Below are positions 48,263 to 62,640 of a stretch of 64,000 nt of DNA, piece after piece; the stretch's first letter is position 1; the number at the start of each line of letters is the position of its first letter. Position numbers and translations under genes: made by a program. The stretch comes from Paragonimus westermani (Eukaryota; Platyhelminthes; Trematoda; Plagiorchiida; Troglotrematidae): contig QNGE01000132.1 of the NCBI GenBank assembly GCA_008508345.1, forward strand, positions 62,001 through 126,000, written 5' to 3'. The notes beneath the pieces were generated by a model. The model did no database searches. It was not told the origin of the DNA and worked only from the letters and a program-made list of their open reading frames with translations.

Positions 48263-51200
48263 CAAATCTCAGTGATGGAGTAATGAGAGTAACTGCATAA
48301 GTATATGGAATGAGTGCTGTTCAGGTTTGTTAAATTAAGACGGCATTCACCAAAAACTACTCGCTAAGATTCAGAAGTCTTTGCTTTGTCATACAACGTG
48401 AACTCACTCTCCACATAACAATGGTGTTCTTACGTGAAACGAATACAAAATAGCTTGTCCATTTATGTTTATGTTGGAAGGAAAGTGACAAGCCCATTGC
48501 AGTGATTTGCCCCCGACACAATCCGGAAATTATTAGTGTTGTATTGAGCGATCTTAGTTCGATTTGTTTTTTCAGCATGTCATCACCACGTGACGGCTAG
48601 TCGTTTTTGTTCACAGAGCGATCATTTTAATCGTACAACGGTAGCCATTTCAGCGAAATGTTTCAGGAGGTCATTCTCCCATGTAGGAATACGACCGAAA
48701 ATGCTGGTGAGGAGCCAGTGACTTTGACTGAGAACTGTCAGTGAACTAGATGCAGTGGTTAGGAGTAGCCTTCTGCAGCGTCTACTACTTGTAGCCATTT
48801 TCGTTACTGACATGGAAATTATCATGGAACAGCATGTTTCACAGAACTTTGTTCATCAAAGTGCTGTGCTTGACATACTTTTTGTAGCCTACGGCCAGTT
48901 GACATATTAACAGAAGAACTGACCATTGGTCGCTAGGATGCACAGCTTACAATCGGGCGACCAGACGTTGGTTCTAGATTATCTGACTCCACGGATTACT
49001 GATGTTGCAGTAAGACTTTCAGTCTACCGAGAGTCCATTTGAACAAGGCAGCACTTGTGTTGTGACAGGTCATTCTGTGTAGAGAACAAAATTTTTCTGT
49101 AAGAACTTCGTCCAATCGATCTGGGAAACTGCACGTTTAATGCAACTGATATGGGAAGGTGACATTTTCATGAGGCATTAGAAACAGACGAGTATCCACA
49201 CTGGTTTTTGTACGAGTAAATAGCCACAGTAGCAACACTTTTGGGAGATCCAATGAGGCTGTTGATGGAGATGATTTAGATTTTATTTTGAAAAGAAGAC
49301 TAAATACTGCTGGTCAATGAGTTTTCAGTGCAACCGAAACAACCGTAGGCTTTTACAACATTACAGTGCCAACATCCGTCATAATGAGTCGCCTATCTCT
49401 TTCATATCTTACATTGTATATAGTTATTCGTATAAATATTGTTCCTGAGTGGAAGGGAGCCAGAGGTAGACAATGATCAAGAGGACAGAGTAGTCAGCCA
49501 CTTGGAAACCCTGTGGACAGCACCAGGAGTTGCCCACGTAAGACACTTGCCTTCTCCATTCTAGAAAACTGTAACAAACGAATGATCAGTTTTGTAATCA
49601 AATTATCATCCGATCATTTCAAATAAAGGCAGACATTCAGTGAGGCCCATCAATTGCACCACTTAATCTCATACGATCGAACTGTTGCGCACTGATGGTG
49701 TTACCTCGTTTGACGAGGAAAAGATCATAGTTCAAGAGCTCGGCAAACCGTCAAACACCTAACACCACTAATCAGTAAACCAAAATAACCCATTTATTAC
49801 ATACTTCAACATACTTCACTTATGCATTGGATAGAAATCGTGCCTGTGTGGTGAACAGGAACTATTCTAGAAGTCAGTACCGCGTTGGAAGTGTTCACTG
49901 AGTTTCTCCATCAACATGACAGTGACGATTTTGTGCATTTTGTGTCCACATCATTTTCTTAGTATTCACAAAGCACACAGGATGTTCCAAAATCAGTTCA
50001 AACGAAGATCTTCGCAATCCAACATTACTAGCCCTTCTCAGAAATTAACTTTTTTGGTCAGTTATGTTGACTATCGGATTTTGGTCTCTTCAGTTCTGAA
50101 TGGCTTCGGTTGGACTGACGTAGTGATTTTTCCAGATAGCCCGATCATTCAACTGTAAAAAAACTTCGTAGCGAACGTTAGCATCATTCTTTTAGATGTC
50201 CTTAACATGTAGAACCTGGACTGACATACAGTGACGTTTAAATATTAGCAGACAAGGTGGCACAATGACTACGCCATATCTCTGTGATTTATCTGATAGT
50301 CCATTGTTATCGTCCGTTGTTGTTCCTTTTGAATCAGTATGCAAACCAGAGGTCGATTTAAAACAGTCCTGAGCCTATAATGTTTTTGGAAGTCTGAGTG
50401 CCCCGAAGCGTTGGTTTACTAGTAGGCTCATTTGGTGACATATGGTCTGAAGTTGTGCCACTTTCGGACTTAATTGTGCAATCCGATTTATATCTCTCAA
50501 CAATAAATTAAGCATTGCATCCTCGATTCACGACTAGGCAACTGTCTTCATTTCTGAGTTAATGTGCTCGGAGCCGTCTTCAACTCTGTTCATTGGTTTC
50601 TCTTAAACTCATTTTTGTATCACGGTAATTACAAGCCGCTTCCGGGATCAATTTATTTTGCGACTTGCCCTGTGGCTGTACAGTCTAGTTCACGACGTTT
50701 TTGACCTCTTTTTTCAACGGGGCACACAGTGGTAACATATATTTACCACAGTTTCACATGCACACAACATTTTGCTTACAGATGTAGTCTAATGAAACTC
50801 TCCCTCTCACACAAGACAGAACGATGAACAAGCGTACGTGCAAGCATGCCAGCCTCAGAGATTTGCAAGGGTTGTTAATATATAATATGGGAGTGCTCAA
50901 CAATCAGGTAAAGTGCATCTGGCGGCAGGTTGGTGTTTCAATTAAATCTAACGTTGTGATGAATGGTGCTGTGATTTCAGAAAAGATGGTTCATTGTTGT
51001 GATCTGTAGTTTGATAAAGTGAGCACTACTCTTTAAAATTAACTGAACGTAATGCCATCACTTTAGACTGAAACACTGCGACAAATCGAACATACACTGA
51101 ACAAGCAGTGCGCTCAAATGAGATGCGATAGCATTGCAGAAACAAGCCGTTACTTCGTTCACACAGTACGATGAACATAACACGAATTATTGACTCTGGG

Positions 51201-54200
51201 TGTCAATCTCAGCGATCGGTGACTGCCTAATCGCATGCATCGCATATCAAACTGCCAGTTGGAAAGTAAGTTGCATGTCGGAGCTACCGTACCAACGATA
51301 ATTGGTCTATGCTGGGAAGAAGACGTGGAATTTCCAGCAAGGGACCAACAGGACATTTTGTATGCTGGTTAACCAGATGAAAAATGACATTTTGGTAGTG
51401 TAACGTGGTGCAGTAGACTAAGCCACGGCGAATCCTGGTACGGTAGGGCACACCACACTACAAATTTAGTAAAGAGACAGTTTACTGTATCCAAAAGGAG
51501 CACAATAAAGAGTAATATGACAAAACAATCGAACAGGATACCGAAAACCCATAAGCATGACGAAACTTGTCACTGGATGAGGGATGCAATTCGGAGTACA
51601 GTAGTTTCCAATCCCGTGATCGTAACCATATTTCCGGTCATTGGAGCTTTTCTGTGAATTAAAAAAATCTAACCGCGCTCTGTGCTGAACTCAGAATCGG
51701 ACGCGTTTATCGTTCGTTCCACAGTGACAACACACAGCAGCGTTCTACCAATTATTTGGTTTTCGATTTATTCATTCACGTCCTTCATTTTGTGACAAGA
51801 ATGTACTGACATCAGTGACTTACCGTCTTCTCATTGCTGTCATAGATATCGTCAGTTTTGCAGAACGTTTATCTTCTCTTCTTCTAGATGACTTCCAAGG
51901 GGAACTGAGGGAATGTAGTCTGACCCATAGAATTCCATCGAAAGCGCCTGGCCTTCCACCAGTACTTTGTGAAAGCATGACTCATAATGACTGCATGCGT
52001 TGGCGTAGAGTCCAATTAAATGAGTTGTGGATTAAACATTTCCGCGTGCTGTTATTCACAATAGAGGGATGGATTTTGTATGAAGACAGTAAAAGTCACC
52101 TTCCTTGAATGGTATCCATTTGTGAAGATAACCCAAGTCTCGTGACTAATGTGGTTGCGATGCGTTACCGGTTTATTTTGTCACAGCTTGTCTCTAAGTG
52201 ATGAATGGTATCATAAATCCATAGTAGCTCAATAACACCTTCAAATTATTCCATTCACCTCAAATGAGATGCAAAATGTAACTAAGCCACTGAATTTCTT
52301 ATTTAGTAAAAGGGATTGGTGAGGCTTCGAAACTTCCTCTCGTTCAATTTGGTCGTAAACCAGTCAGTAAGTAGCACAATGTGAATGTTTGACTGCATTG
52401 TCAATCTGGTGAAACGTTCAGGGAATACCAAGGCTTGCTCAGGATTGCGTCATTTTTAACGAGACCTCGTTTATAGAAACGGTGACACGTTCATAAAGTA
52501 TTTAGCCATTGCCTATAGGGAGTGACAAGTTCATGTGAACGTCTAGATTCATTGTGAATTAGCCTCTTATCGTCTTTTAATCTCCGCCGTTATTCTACAA
52601 TTTCGATGGAGTAGTTGAAAGCCGTAAACCGTAGGAAGTTTTCCGGATTAATCTTATTTAAAACTTGAACACTATTTTTTCTTTTGGGACAGTGGATACA
52701 ACAAGATTGGTCACTCGGGTATAAATCCGTTGGGAGAAATGTTTTCTGATCCCGTTATTCAATTTTTATTGCCTAAACTTCATTGTTTTTCGAACGCATG
52801 TCATTTAGTTTAACTTCCAAACACAGATCGATCCGCTTTTGTGGATGTGATCACTAAACGATATTTGATGAAACCTGTCGGATGTGGACAGATGACTTCC
52901 TGGCACAAGTGGAAATGGTTTTCACAACCGTATTGTTTGCTAACGGATACCGAGAAAAATTCGTATCCGTTCACAACACGAAACAGCCTTAAGCAGCTAC
53001 GGCGTACACAACACGGAACACAGTCATCTAACCAGCAGTTAAGCATTAGTTTGAACCACTGATATATTGCTGTCTATGATAATGAACCAGCCTAAAACTC
53101 AAGTCAGTTGTAGGGATTTGATCTTTCGTGCAGCGTACGTATCCTGATGTCAAACTGTTTTATACGTTTTACATGGAGGAAGTTAGATCAGAAAAAATTA
53201 AACATGATATGTCTGACCATTATCTTTGATATGTTCACTACAGTTGAAGTGGCGGCTGCCTTGGTGAAATGGATGAATGAACCTGCATCTAAGAACCGTA
53301 AGGTCTTCCGGAGACCGTATTGATTCATACAAGAGTACGATCCTGAGAGTCCAAGCATCATGGGTCAGGAGAATCTTTATTCTCATGTCAACCGGTCTTC
53401 AGCGTTTCTGGTAGATACTTACGGAGCAGCTAGTGTAACACTAGGTTATTAGTTGTGATTTCGGAATTGTACACCTCTGACACAACTGAGCGGAATGGTA
53501 TGTTGTTCACAAACAACTTCTGACAAGTAGAAATCATACAACATCTTGATTTTTATTCTGAGGGAACATTAACTATAAATGGTGATAGTCAAATCAAGTG
53601 GGCAAATATCTTGGCAATTATGTACACTACTATTACGAGTGAGGTGAACCTCTCTGTTCAAATTTCCCAAACAGGTGAAACACTATAGCGGGAAGCATAC
53701 GAATCGCTTTATTCTGTCGAGGTTGTCAAGGAAATTAACTCAACAATTCTGTTATTTTGTGCGCAGTGGTACTCTTTGAACATGTTCAACGTTATTTGTC
53801 TTGTTTGTAGGTAGCGTTTAATGTTTCGTATGGGGATCGTTTTGTGTTAGGCAGGAAAGAAATTCTGTTGAAGCTACACGTAATTGCTTCATATACCATG
53901 TTATTCCGTGAACAGTTTTTCAAGCTTATTGCTTATTAGACAAAATAATTACACCGAAATGAGTATCCGACATCAAAAAGGCCACAACAAATATGTTTTC
54001 CGGAAACCTTGCCTAGAATAACTTTCTTTCCAATGGCATACGAATATCAATCTGGTACACAAGAGATGGAGCATATCAGTTAAAAAAACAACTGCCTTGT
54101 ACTCCACAGACGTTCGTTTGTTAAGTAAGACCAATGACTACTGTCAATAATCCCATCCCCACTTCACATCAAACAAACAAAACTATGGTTCGAGCTGATA

Positions 54201-55109
54201 AGGTGGGAATGTGAACCGGCCAAATGGAGTAAATCTGGTGACTGTTTGCAAACAATATAAATCTCTTCTGCATGCTATTTTCTGAGGAAAACGTGTTATG
54301 CATGCTAGAACATAGTGATGGTGAATGATTTCCGATTTCGTCGCAAGAACACATTGTATTGTACCGGGTCCCTAGTTGACTTTAGTAGTATTTAAAAAAG
54401 ATTGATTGGTTAGGATGCCAATAAAACGACCGGGTGAAAGGTTGAACAGCTAACAGGCTGGTGAGTAATCTGTTCTACTTCGTAGTGTAAGGTAATCTTT
54501 TAAACGATGTGTAGAAAAACACAAAAGTGGATCAAAACATTTCAGTTAAGCCAAACTACCAAAGGCAACAACATGATAAATAAAGCAAGAGAGTAGACTT
54601 CAGGAAAATAGCAGAACCTCCAAATTGGAAAGAACTGGTACAAGGGCCAGTTTATACGCCACATGCAATCAATGAAATGATAGACTGATTATCATCAGAC
54701 TGTGATTGCACGAAGGTAGTTCTCTGGTAATGAATCGTTTTCTCTGAAGAGCAATAGGGGGCTTGTTCGTAGTGTGACAAGTAACAAGGTTTCGACAAAA
54801 TGATTGTTAAGCCATTTGTGATTCATTACAGAGATATTAACACTTCGCCCAATGCGACTAGAATGCGCTGGAGTCATCCTTATTAAAGTTTCCAACAAAC
54901 TGCCGGAAAATTCCCGCAAGATCCGAAGCAACGATGTGACGAACAATCGTTTCCCATAATTCTTTCTCAAGTCTGTACAATCACAGGTTTCATCAGTACG
55001 CCATGAGACGAATCGCGAATGGAAAGAGTGTTGACGAATGACGTCAGGGGCTACTACTAGACTCCACACAATAATTAGTTAGGCCTAGACCGGACGTTCA
55101 TTGGGTGTT
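48263..55109. other. Long stretch without a recognised gene
   Basis: About 6.8 kb. Unassigned frames include 51815-52108 (plus, 97 codons, after a possible acceptor ctgacatcag) and 54695-55069 (minus, 124 codons), which lies downstream of the PLE C-terminus on the same strand but shows no PLE motif. Confidence 0.35.
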
Positions 55110-55462
55110 ATGTCACACTGTCAGGGTCGAATGTTTGTGTGTGGTTAGACTGTATGCGATTGATCTGTGGCCACCAAAGTTGCAAATACAGAGAAACTTT
55201 CGAGGGCACAACTCAGGGTTGCGTAATCTGATTGCAATCGATTCGGTGGTCGCCAGAATACGCTGATGGGCTGTTTTCGGTTGAGCGCTGGAAACTCTGT
55301 AGATGACCCGGAATGCTTTGCTAACGTCCATGCGATGGTCGGTGTCAGCTAGATAAATGACAACAGTGCTAGTAATTCATTTACGACCATCGGTTCCGAT
55401 CCAAGCTGGATGATGTTCATTGATCCGTTTCTACAAAACGAATGATTGTTCAATCAACAGCC
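55110..55462 (-). pseudogene. Penelope-like element, nuclease end and C-terminus
   Basis: Minus strand, from about 55462: a frame with two stops gives RINEHHPAWIG, ITSTVV.YLADTDHRMDV and then KAFRVIYRVSSAQPKTAHQR, ILATTESIAIRLRNPELCPRKFL. R(I/V).EH.P.W, S.V..HL..T.H and KAFRVIYRV are the second half of the PLE GIY-YIG domain and its C-terminal extension. The final LPWP block is replaced. The coding part 55331-55113 is open, which makes this the best-kept C-terminus here, yet the two upstream stops make it a pseudogene. Confidence 0.75.
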
Positions 55463-58400
55463 ACACTTCCCAGTAGAAGGTCGATTGATCGTTATCTGGT
55501 GAAGTTAACTCTGCTGATAGGAGGAGCACAATGTTTAGATAAGACCTCGGTCTCAAATGAGCTCCAATTTAGGGTGCATCAACTGTGTTTTAATGTTACT
55601 ATTTTCGTCTAACTTTCGTTGTGTCAAGTAAAAATTGGAGGGCTACAGAAATATGTTACTTCAGTTGTACCCTTGAATGTTTTTTCTCACCATTTTCAGG
55701 CCATACACATTGATTAGGCATTAAACACTGTAAGGCGGTTGTCTCGGAAATCTGCTGTACACAGCCGTCTATTGTGTCCGCTGACAAGATTCAAGTTGAC
55801 ATTAGCGGAAAACAGCCAGAAGCTATGCTTGTAATCACAACTTTGCACAACACAACTCTGTTCAGCAACACCAGAGCTCAGTCGATCAAAACGAATAGTC
55901 CATAAATCCTGCCTTGCTTTTGCGCCCGCTTGTTATGCAATTCTTTTGGTTTTGTACCTCTGTACCATGGTTGCATGCAGACAATGACCTGAGTTTGCAG
56001 CTTCCATACTTTAAAGTGTGTCTATTCATCGGACTCAGGTCAATGTCTTGACAAGCAGTTTTTCGTTTAGATCGTACACAGATCGTACAATGATAACAGT
56101 TCGTTTACTGTTCTCGGTCACGAACGAAAAACATCAAAATACATAGGACATTTGGATAACATTAACGCTAAAAGCGTTTAACGAACGGACCCTGCATCAA
56201 TCAACAGAACGTTATCCGTTTTAGGATGGGCAAACTGCTCATACCGATAGCTTATGTACGTCCACCTGGCCGGACGGCAGGTACTGACTACCAGTGAGGA
56301 ATGCTTGTATAAACCGTGCTCGAGACCATACTTTAGGAGAACCCACGTTTCGTCCGAACGACAAATGGACGTTTGAAAACCGGATAATATTATCTCCAGA
56401 AACTTGAGATAGGTTTCTGATGAAATTCTCACACTTTCTACAGGTTATCAGTGGGTGGACTTACTAGCTATTGCGGTGAGACCGACTGTTGATGTATCGA
56501 CATGCGAAGTTAACTTGACAGGCTTGGTAGAGTTCCTGGACAATTGCAATAGACAAAACAACACTGAGAGTAGTTGACCTGATTTCATTGACTCTTCAGA
56601 AAGTGCGAATTGCTAAAAAATAGTTGCTCAACCACGATGGATTTGTTTATTATGGTTACAGAGTCTGCGTGTACGGTTTAAAGGCTTACGGATATGATAC
56701 CTTAACCAGACTTATAACCAACTAGAATGACACCGTTGATGAAGTTCAACATCGGAAACTGGAATATGTAATATTACTGGTCGTCAGTATAATAGCATGT
56801 AGACTAGTGTTCAGAAACGGGGTATAATATAAATTTGATGTTTCGTTTTTGCATGCTATCTATGTATGTTTTTCGAGTGTTCTGCACATCACTCAAAAGT
56901 ACGCCATCGTTCAAATTATTAACACATTTGCTCCTAAAGATATTTTATCCGAATAACGGGAAGCTTTCTTACATTTAAAGGCGTCTAACATCAGAAATCA
57001 CATAAATGTTCTTTTCTTTGTCGAACTAGCAACTGTACATTAGTTAGAAAGCCACAGGACGCTGGCGACTAATGGAGACGACCAAAAGTTTCCTGAACTA
57101 AACAAACAAGTTTCTGCAATTACACCTCCAACTTGAATTTAAATATGACGCATTCGGTCAGCAGCAGGAATTTTTCAAGGAATAACATTAAGTAAGTATT
57201 CTTTTAGAATGTTCAAACGTAGTCAACCTATCAATCGCAGAGATTAAACTGGTGCGACAACGACGTCTGACCATGCACTGTCCTGTACCGATGGAGATTA
57301 ACGAAGCCTCAGAAAGGTAGTTGATCAATTGTGTGCCTGACAGCGAACTAGAATGACACATGTGAGGATTGATTCCTGTAGATAGGTACGTCATTCAGGA
57401 CATTATACGTATGTGTGCCTCCAAGTCTTTCTCATGCCTGTTCCCAATACCACGCCAAAGAGACAACTCTAACTGGCGTATAATAGTGGGTAAAATTATC
57501 CTAGTAAATACACCAGTTTTCGAACATAAATTTTTTGTTAGGCATTCCGAATCGATAGTTTTAACCGTTTAGCAACGTCTTCCATCACACTATACCTTTC
57601 TGCATTCATCTAGTACGTAAACTCTCAGAATAACGTAACGTCTGATTAATGTCTCTTGACAGGTAATAAGGAAACAACGGCATATTTGAAAAGAACCAAA
57701 TGACATTTACGGGAAATAAAGGAGGTGGCTTCATGTTGGTAGAGCATAACGTGGACACATTTATAAAATGGATGCTTTAAACATCTTCGTTCAAGTTAAC
57801 CACAACAATTTCAGGGTGCACAATGTGCATGGTTACGTTGAGTTACTTTGCCAATAATATACATCACATTTCATAAAGTCTTCCTATAGATCACTGCCGA
57901 ATAGGAGTGTCAAAATCTGAACTGTCACAGTACATCAGTCCTCCGCCGTATACACAATACTGGTATGTGTGATGTTAGTTGCTTCGTGAAAAAAATTGCT
58001 GTATGGCTGAATGGTCTGTAGACTGATAATGTTGCAGACTTCTCGGTGGAAAAGCAGAAATTGCTTCCGGCTTCCTCTATTCATTTCTCCCACATGCGGA
58101 CGGTTCCAGGCCATTTACTGCAGGAAACCCGGTGTTAATGGTTGTTGATAATGGACGAAATATACCTGAACCTGTTTCACAGCCAATGTAGTAGATGCTA
58201 ATGACATTGTGTCGTGGTGTTTACTATGAGCGGCAACTAAAAGAGGATTGAAAGGTAAACGGAACTTTTTCAGCTGTGGTGTAACAGAAGAGTTCCGGAC
58301 AGGTTAATTCAACCTTATTGTTCATTGCTGGCTGAGGTGGCCCACATCTTTTAGGAGAGTGTCTAAGCACGCTCGAGGCGGAAGCCCACTTTATGACCTT

Positions 58401-60302
58401 AATTCACAAAAGGCCACAGTGAAGATGGGTAAGCTGGATAAGGTTCATAAAAACGACAGGAGCTAGATAGAACACCTAACGGTTGGAGATTGGTGACCAG
58501 GCATTATAACTCGCCTATCCGCACTGCATTAGTTTCCTCTCCATTCATCAAGGGTACAACTTGAGCAAGTACAGTGACTTTGTTGTTGCTGGTGATGAAA
58601 TAAGCACGGTCGCCTTCGATCGTGTTTCACAGGGTTAGACATCGATTACAGAGCAAGTTCTTTGTTCGTGATCCAGCTGGAATGGGATGGAGGTAAGTAA
58701 ATTTGGAATCTTAGTAACTCGAAAGAAATTGCAGAATGGATATATCCGTTTTTTGTAACGCTAAGAAAGTGGGTTCACAATCAACGATCGCCCAATACTG
58801 TACCTACCACAGTGCATTCCTTGTGTGCCGTTGAACAGTTGCGTTTCCTCGACACGTGCATCCAAGTCCGCATACCCAGCCACGTCTCTTTTTTGTTTCA
58901 CTAAGACCCCGTTCTCCAACTAACTTGCATCTGTTTCAACAATGAATGTCTATACAAATGCGGACAAGTTGTTGGCTGGTCGTCCTTGATTGGAGTTTGG
59001 TAGGTTCTCTCGGGCCATTAATAAGAACAAGCATTCTTCAGCCGTCTGCTTACGCCATGTCATTCATTTTCTCCATGAGGCGAACGTGAAAGTCACTGTG
59101 ACGAATACAGTGTCTCGGGATCCATTCTAATCTAACCACCGGAACTTTCTCAAGTATCATAAGTTTTTCTGGCGGTGATTGCACCTCGCTTTGACTCACC
59201 TAGTGGCTGAGTAATAGTGTTGTTTGATTCGTTAGATTTGACCTTACAGCAATGACCTGTAGGCCGGCTGATGCAGTCTACTGCAATAGAGCTGAATCGT
59301 GTACCATATGCTCTGCCTTATTATCGCTGTAAAAGTCATTGCGTTCTCTGCAGACAACTTTGATGGATAATCCGTATTTTTGAACATCATTTGCTCGAAC
59401 GGTATACGCCTGGGCTGATGATGTTTCTACATAACAATGAATGCTGCTTTGTTCAGGCTTGACTGTTTGTATTGTAACTGTTAACAGCACAACATCAATT
59501 CCAAGACTTTGGGTATTCAAGCGTTTTCAGCCTACGAAAAACCGCAGACTTTGTAGAGATGGCCATGACCTTATTGATTGTAACCTCGTATAGTCTACTG
59601 AAGTCGACGTGAAATCACGCTTCGTTATTCAACTCCTCTTTCAGTATGACGAACCACCCATCTACAAAAAGTTGTCTTTACCTGTCATCTACTTGCTTTC
59701 ACTTTCCTGGAGCAGCAATGTTAAAATTTTTCTGAAGATCAAACATTTGAAAATTCTTTAGTTTATTCGGGAGTTTATGTTTGACCCATTACAAATGTCG
59801 TATAAGCTGCGGTTTGTAATGAAGGAATACCGGAATTTGAACGTCAGTTCTATCAATAGGCTTTCTTACATGTTGGAATCGATTCGGGTGCAGTCCTATG
59901 AACTTACTCAAGCCGCGTTTCCAAGTATTTATTAAATGATCATTCTACATCCGATCACTTAAGTTTTAAGCACGGTTAAACAAACACGCTCTCAGTAGAA
60001 TCCAGTACGTTTCAAAGAATTAACAGCTGGTGTGCATTAGTTTTAATTAGGTAGATGGGAGTGGTTTTCAGTATAATTAGGTCATCTAATAAAATCGTGT
60101 CACATATGGGTATTACTGATAAAGGTCCTGAATCGTATACCAGAGGGAAATGTGACCTTCTCAATTGTTTATCACATGGAAATTCTAACCAGTGTGATAC
60201 GCGAGAGCGATTGTACACATGGCTGTGCACACTATATTTTGAGTGGGCAAATGATTAACTATACAAGTCATACAATTTTCCGTGACTAGATCAGACCACT
60301 GA
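55463..60302. other. Long stretch without a recognised gene
   Basis: About 4.8 kb. A partial tandem repeat (agatcgtaca, twice) lies at 56069-56090. A minus-strand frame at 59278-59520 is protein-like (SIHCYVETSSAQAYTVRAND) but unassigned, and so is the 84-codon minus-strand frame at 56178-56432. Confidence 0.35.
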
Positions 60303-60491
60303 TCAGACCTGATTACTGCATACAAGCCAAAGTGGTTGAGGATTCAGGTTAGATAATTCGATCGTATCTAATGTGGAGCCAATGGTGCGGTGGTCTACAC
60401 GGTTGCCTCATGATTGGAATGGCCAGAGTTCAAATCCCGGCCGTGGCAAGGATAGGCACTACTGATGAGCTCTAATGGGGGCAAAACTCGA
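60303..60491 (+). repeat. SINE-2 copy C (best-kept tRNA-like head)
   Basis: Single, plus-strand copy. Head: ggtgcggtggtctacacggt (A-box-like), ttgcctcatgattggaatgg, and an intact B box in gagttcaaatcccggcc, followed by caaggataggcactactgat and gagctctaatggggg. The upstream part (attactgcatacaagcc... ggttagataattcg) also matches composite A. The tail is cut after aaaactcga, and no inverted partner lies to the left. The boxes indicate a tRNA-derived Pol III promoter (inference). Confidence 0.7.
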
Positions 60492-61559
60492 TGAAAAAAT
60501 TAAAACAAGTTTGGATGTATCGAAGGTCGTGTTATGGATCTCCCATAATCCTCGTTATCAAACGATTCCCAGTTCAACAATGACTTCAAAATGGCACAAT
60601 AACCCAAGTGATGTATGTCTATTTACCTCGGCCATGGCGACCATGAATGTTTTAGTTTTTCTATCGTTACCAGATAGCAACGTAATATGAATTTCGTTCG
60701 GTGACACCCCTCACTTTGTGGTCACCAGGTTAGATTGAGAAGGAAGCCTGTGTCCTCACCCAGTATCGCTCATTAAATGGTGCTCTGGCAACCCAGTCTA
60801 ATGTTTGGCTGACCTCACTTGGGGTTGGTGTCTGAACTCAACAATAATCAACAAACGTGACTCCAGGATCAGTCGGAACAGTGCTGGGCTGGCCGTTGTA
60901 CGCAAAGGAAGACAACTTCGGAAGAATTAACAGGCTAGTCCGCTCTATATTTCACTTTACTTTCTTACTTGAACATAAATGGGATAAGATATTCTCAAGC
61001 CAATCCCAAAAACTGCTTCATGAACCTTGGGAGCGTATACACAACAACGGGTATATTGCGTTCACTCCAAGAGAATATGATGGACAGAGTGATTTTCAGT
61101 ATTCAAGTAACGTAGGACATACATTGCATTGCACACCTTGGTAATCCAAACGATTGGTCAGGGCAAGTCTGCACAGACTAGCCAGCTCCGACCGGATAAT
61201 AAACGGGGAATGACTCCGACAATCGACTAGCCTCATCTTTATACATAAGCACGGTGTCGACTGGGTTGCAGTGCCACTGAAGGAGTGGTCAACTAGTGTG
61301 GGAAGACGACATATCGCGAGGTGTTAACAGTTCATTCAATATTTTCAGTTGCGGATGTAAAACGTTCGACTATCTGAAGTATGTGGGTGGCTTTGTTCTT
61401 CTCAACGGTGCAACCAAAACACGACAGTCTTAAGTAATCCAAACACTCGTAGGCCACGCATTCGTTTAATCAGGGCCAACTTCCAAAATATAGGGAGTAC
61501 AAAATCAATTTATGGTTGCTCTGAACAGAACATTCTTCGTTCACTGAGAAGATGTGGGA
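60492..61559. other. No gene recognised
   Basis: A 95-codon plus-strand frame at 60857-61144 has no named motif. Nothing else is supportable. Confidence 0.35.
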
Positions 61560-62640
61560 TTAGGGTTGTGACCCAACCGTTTCAACGTTCATCGCCTGCA
61601 TACAGCATCGTTCGACATGACGAAAGAAGCTAGCGCAATGGTCTCCGATGAAGTCGCACATAGCAGACATGACTACTCTTTCCAGGGCCCGCAGTCTCCA
61701 CTCCTGTTGACTTTGCACACCCTGGGGATCTCCGTTTATTATTATCTCGTGATGCATATGCAGTTGTCTTTTAACTCTTGCTTTCACCATGCTCCAAACA
61801 TTCACAATTGGATCCAACATTGGAGAATATGTTGCCAGTCGTAAGGTTTGTCCTCCATTGTAAAACTCTTCAGCAAACACTTTCCAGATCGGTGTGACAC
61901 GGTGTGTTGCCACATATCAACTAGCGCGGTTCGTAGCCAGCCCTTGCAATCGCTGTTGTTGTATGCTTCCCGCCTCGTCGTATAGCCTACTGTCGTGCTT
62001 GGTGCCATAGTTCCAATCACATGAAGCTTACGGCCTCGGCTGTTTGTTACAGATGAACGTCGCGTTGACATCGTACAGAACAAATTGAAGTTTGTCTCAC
62101 CTACTCGGCAAATAGTCTTTGGATTTGCATGACAGCCCATCAGTCGATATGCAAACAGTCGCCGTGACTCTAAATCCTCAGTTGGGCTCATGCCAACGGG
62201 TAATTGGCCCAGTTTCTTGACAGTTATGCACTGGCCATCCAAGTATCGACTAATCGTTGTGATCGATAACTCCTTCGCAAACTCAGCCTTGAGAGGTCAT
62301 CGCAAGAATTGCAGCGTTATTGCTCGGTCCAAGGAAATCCATTTCAACAACACATCGATCTCTGATTCTGTCGGAATGTTGCTTCTATCTCTTTTGCGAG
62401 GCTGAACATTGTAACTGATGCAATCCACATACATCCAGTCGTAAGCAGCGTTAAAATTGACTCCGTTCGGAAGGGCAACCGTGCGTCCATCATCATCCCT
62501 TTCAAATGTTTCGATAATGCGTCTGTGTGTTTCGGGACTGATGCGAGTGTACTTGCGTCCGCCATTTGTGTATGCAAGGGAACTACTGAAATTGTTCTTA
62601 CAAACTGGTTCTTTCTCACATTACCGCTCAAAGTCTACCA
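61560..62640 (-). pseudogene. Tc1/IS630-type DDE transposase, inactivated
   Basis: Minus strand. From about 62590: NGGRKYTRISPETHRRIIE, a helix-turn-helix start, then VNFNAAYDWM. Further on: LSITTISRYLDGQCITVKKL, FAYRLMGCHANPKTIC, VGETNFNLFC, GRKLHVIGTMAPS, TTRREAYNNSDCKGWLRTAL. In a shifted frame: FYNGGQTLRLATYSPMLDPI and VNVWSMVKARVKRQL. This is the order of IS630/Tc1-like transposases. The first catalytic Asp (VDETNFN) is Gly, the segment that should hold MDNAPCH is unrecognisable, and the last acidic residue (LNPIENVW) is Val. There is a stop at 62299-62297 and a frame change near 61850. It is clearly dead. Terminal inverted repeats were not identified. Confidence 0.8.

Noticed and set aside
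54695..55069. 124-codon minus-strand frame as a continuation of the PLE
   Set aside because: The PLE coding end at 55113 is already past its terminal block and this frame shows no PLE motif.
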